Assembly: GCA_902803275.1 (NCBI GenBank)
Contig: CADCPE010000008.1
Coordinates: 1-6,574, forward strand
Reading direction: 5' to 3'
DNA: 6,574 nucleotides
Source of the DNA: an uncultured Erysipelotrichaceae bacterium
Lineage (GTDB): Bacteria > Bacillota_I > Bacilli_A > Erysipelotrichales > Erysipelotrichaceae
The position numbers and the translations under genes are program-made. Shown in pieces: positions 5,688 to 6,574 of the stretch (positions are counted from its first letter, which is position 1; each line of letters begins with the position of its first letter). The notes beneath the pieces are model-generated. The model was not told where the DNA came from, did no database searches, and saw only the letters and a list, made by a program, of their open reading frames with translations.

Positions 5688-6574
5688 ATGAAAAAATTTT
5701 TAAGCTTATTGCTGATCTCGATGATGATTTTCATGGTTGCCGGCTGCTCTAACGGCGGTAACGGCGGCGGTGGCGAAGAAAAAGCCGAAACTGCTGCTGA
5801 TGCCAACGGTGATTATCACATCGCTGTAAGCCTTCCGTTTACCGGAACCAACGCTTCCTATGCTGAATACATCCAGATGGGTCTGGAAGTCGCATTGAAG
5901 AAACTGGAAAAAGACGGCTGGCTCAACGGTGACGGTACAGGCAAGATCATTCTTGACTACTTTGATGACAAGAACGATGCTACCGAAGGTGCTACGATCG
6001 CTGAAAAGATCGTCGCAAGTTCAGATCCTTACTATCTGCTTGAAATCGGTTCTTTCGCATCAGGCGTTTCTTATCCATGTGCTACCATCTATCGCGATGC
6101 TGAAGTTCCTCAGTATGCTTTGACCTGCTCTAAGTCAGACTTCCTGCCTACTTCAGGTGACTGGGGCTTCTCTCTTTCTGTAACACAGGATACAGCTGCT
6201 GCCAGAGTTGCTGCATACGATATTGAATACTTAGGCAAGAAGAACATTGCCCTGATCTATTCAAGCGACTCTTGGGGCCTTGAAACCTGCAAGTACTACA
6301 CTGAAACAGCTGAAAAGCTCGGCGTAACACTGCTTGCCAGTGAAAAATACGAAGATGGTCAGCAGGACTTCACTTCTATCCTGACCAAGATCAAGGAAAC
6401 CAATCCTGAACTCGTTATGTGCTTCTGCGCAGAGAACGATATCGTTCTGATCAGACAGCAGGCTGAAACTGTCGGTCTGGAATGCGATTGGCAGGTTTCT
6501 TCTAAATCACGTACTTCAAACGTTTTACAGAACTTAGGTGACTTAGGTGAAAACTTATACGGTGTCTATGCAAG
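5688..6574 (+). CDS. ABC transporter solute-binding lipoprotein, branched-chain amino acid type (Peripla_BP_6), 3' end beyond the window
   Basis: The reading frame is open from ATG 5688 to the window edge (295 codons). Relatives are near 390-410 aa, so roughly a quarter is missing. The N-terminus is a lipoprotein signal peptide, MKK followed by a hydrophobic core and the lipobox VAGC (17-20), with Cys20 as the lipidated residue. A flexible Gly/Asn/Glu/Ala-rich linker runs to about residue 42. The type I periplasmic-binding fold then starts with YHIAVSLPFTGTNASYAEYI and continues through a typical lobe crossover, KKNIALIYSSDSWGLE. The protein would capture an extracellular ligand at the membrane surface and deliver it to an ABC permease whose genes presumably follow. 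The family binds branched-chain amino acids, amides, urea or other small polar compounds; the ligand is not evident. A strong AAGGAG site (5677-5682) sits 5 nt before the ATG. The gene lies 45 nt after the hydrolase, in the same operon. Confidence 0.92.
   Translation, partial: MKKFLSLLLISMMIFMVAGCSNGGNGGGGEEKAETAADANGDYHIAVSLPFTGTNASYAEYIQMGLEVALKKLEKDGWLNGDGTGKIILDYFDDKNDATEGATIAEKIVASSDPYYLLEIGSFASGVSYPCATIYRDAEVPQYALTCSKSDFLPTSGDWGFSLSVTQDTAAARVAAYDIEYLGKKNIALIYSSDSWGLETCKYYTETAEKLGVTLLASEKYEDGQQDFTSILTKIKETNPELVMCFCAENDIVLIRQQAETVGLECDWQVSSKSRTSNVLQNLGDLGENLYGVYA

Overview
The window looks like part of a moderate-GC Bacillota (Firmicutes) chromosome, probably from a gut- or host-associated lineage. 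Three things point there: a perfect match to the CcpA cre consensus, a YesM/YesN-style two-component pair with strong purine-rich ribosome binding sites, and a lipoprotein-type ABC solute-binding protein. I cannot name a genus from the sequence.

Layout. Positions 1-85 resemble the right end of an IS200/IS605-type transposon, with hairpins typical of the TnpB-associated omegaRNA; the body of that element would lie to the left of the window. Positions 86-234 hold no gene. Positions 235-2041 (minus strand) carry a two-gene operon: an MFS transporter followed 4 nt later by a single-domain SIS sugar-phosphate isomerase-like protein. A short (59 nt) divergent intergenic region separates it from a plus-strand pair, a membrane sensor histidine kinase of the LytS/YehU-YesM class (2101-3801) and an overlapping REC plus AraC-HTH response regulator (3779-4810).

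The 325 nt after the response regulator are the most interesting stretch. They hold a candidate promoter (P1), a structured RNA of about 155 nt ending in an intrinsic terminator, a second promoter (P2) that shares an unusual upstream element with P1, and a CcpA cre site at the P2 start. These precede a gene of the L-2-amino-thiazoline-4-carboxylic acid hydrolase-like family (5136-5642) and a branched-chain-amino-acid-type ABC solute-binding lipoprotein (5688 to beyond the window end). A loop in the structured RNA repeats the 3' arm of the terminator, so it could pair with the terminator's 5' arm. That is the three-strand arrangement expected of a transcription attenuator or riboswitch.

Working model (inference): the two-component system senses an extracellular compound and controls one or both neighbouring transport loci, the divergent MFS-SIS operon and/or the downstream hydrolase-ABC operon. 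The latter is additionally under carbon catabolite control and possibly under RNA-based attenuation.
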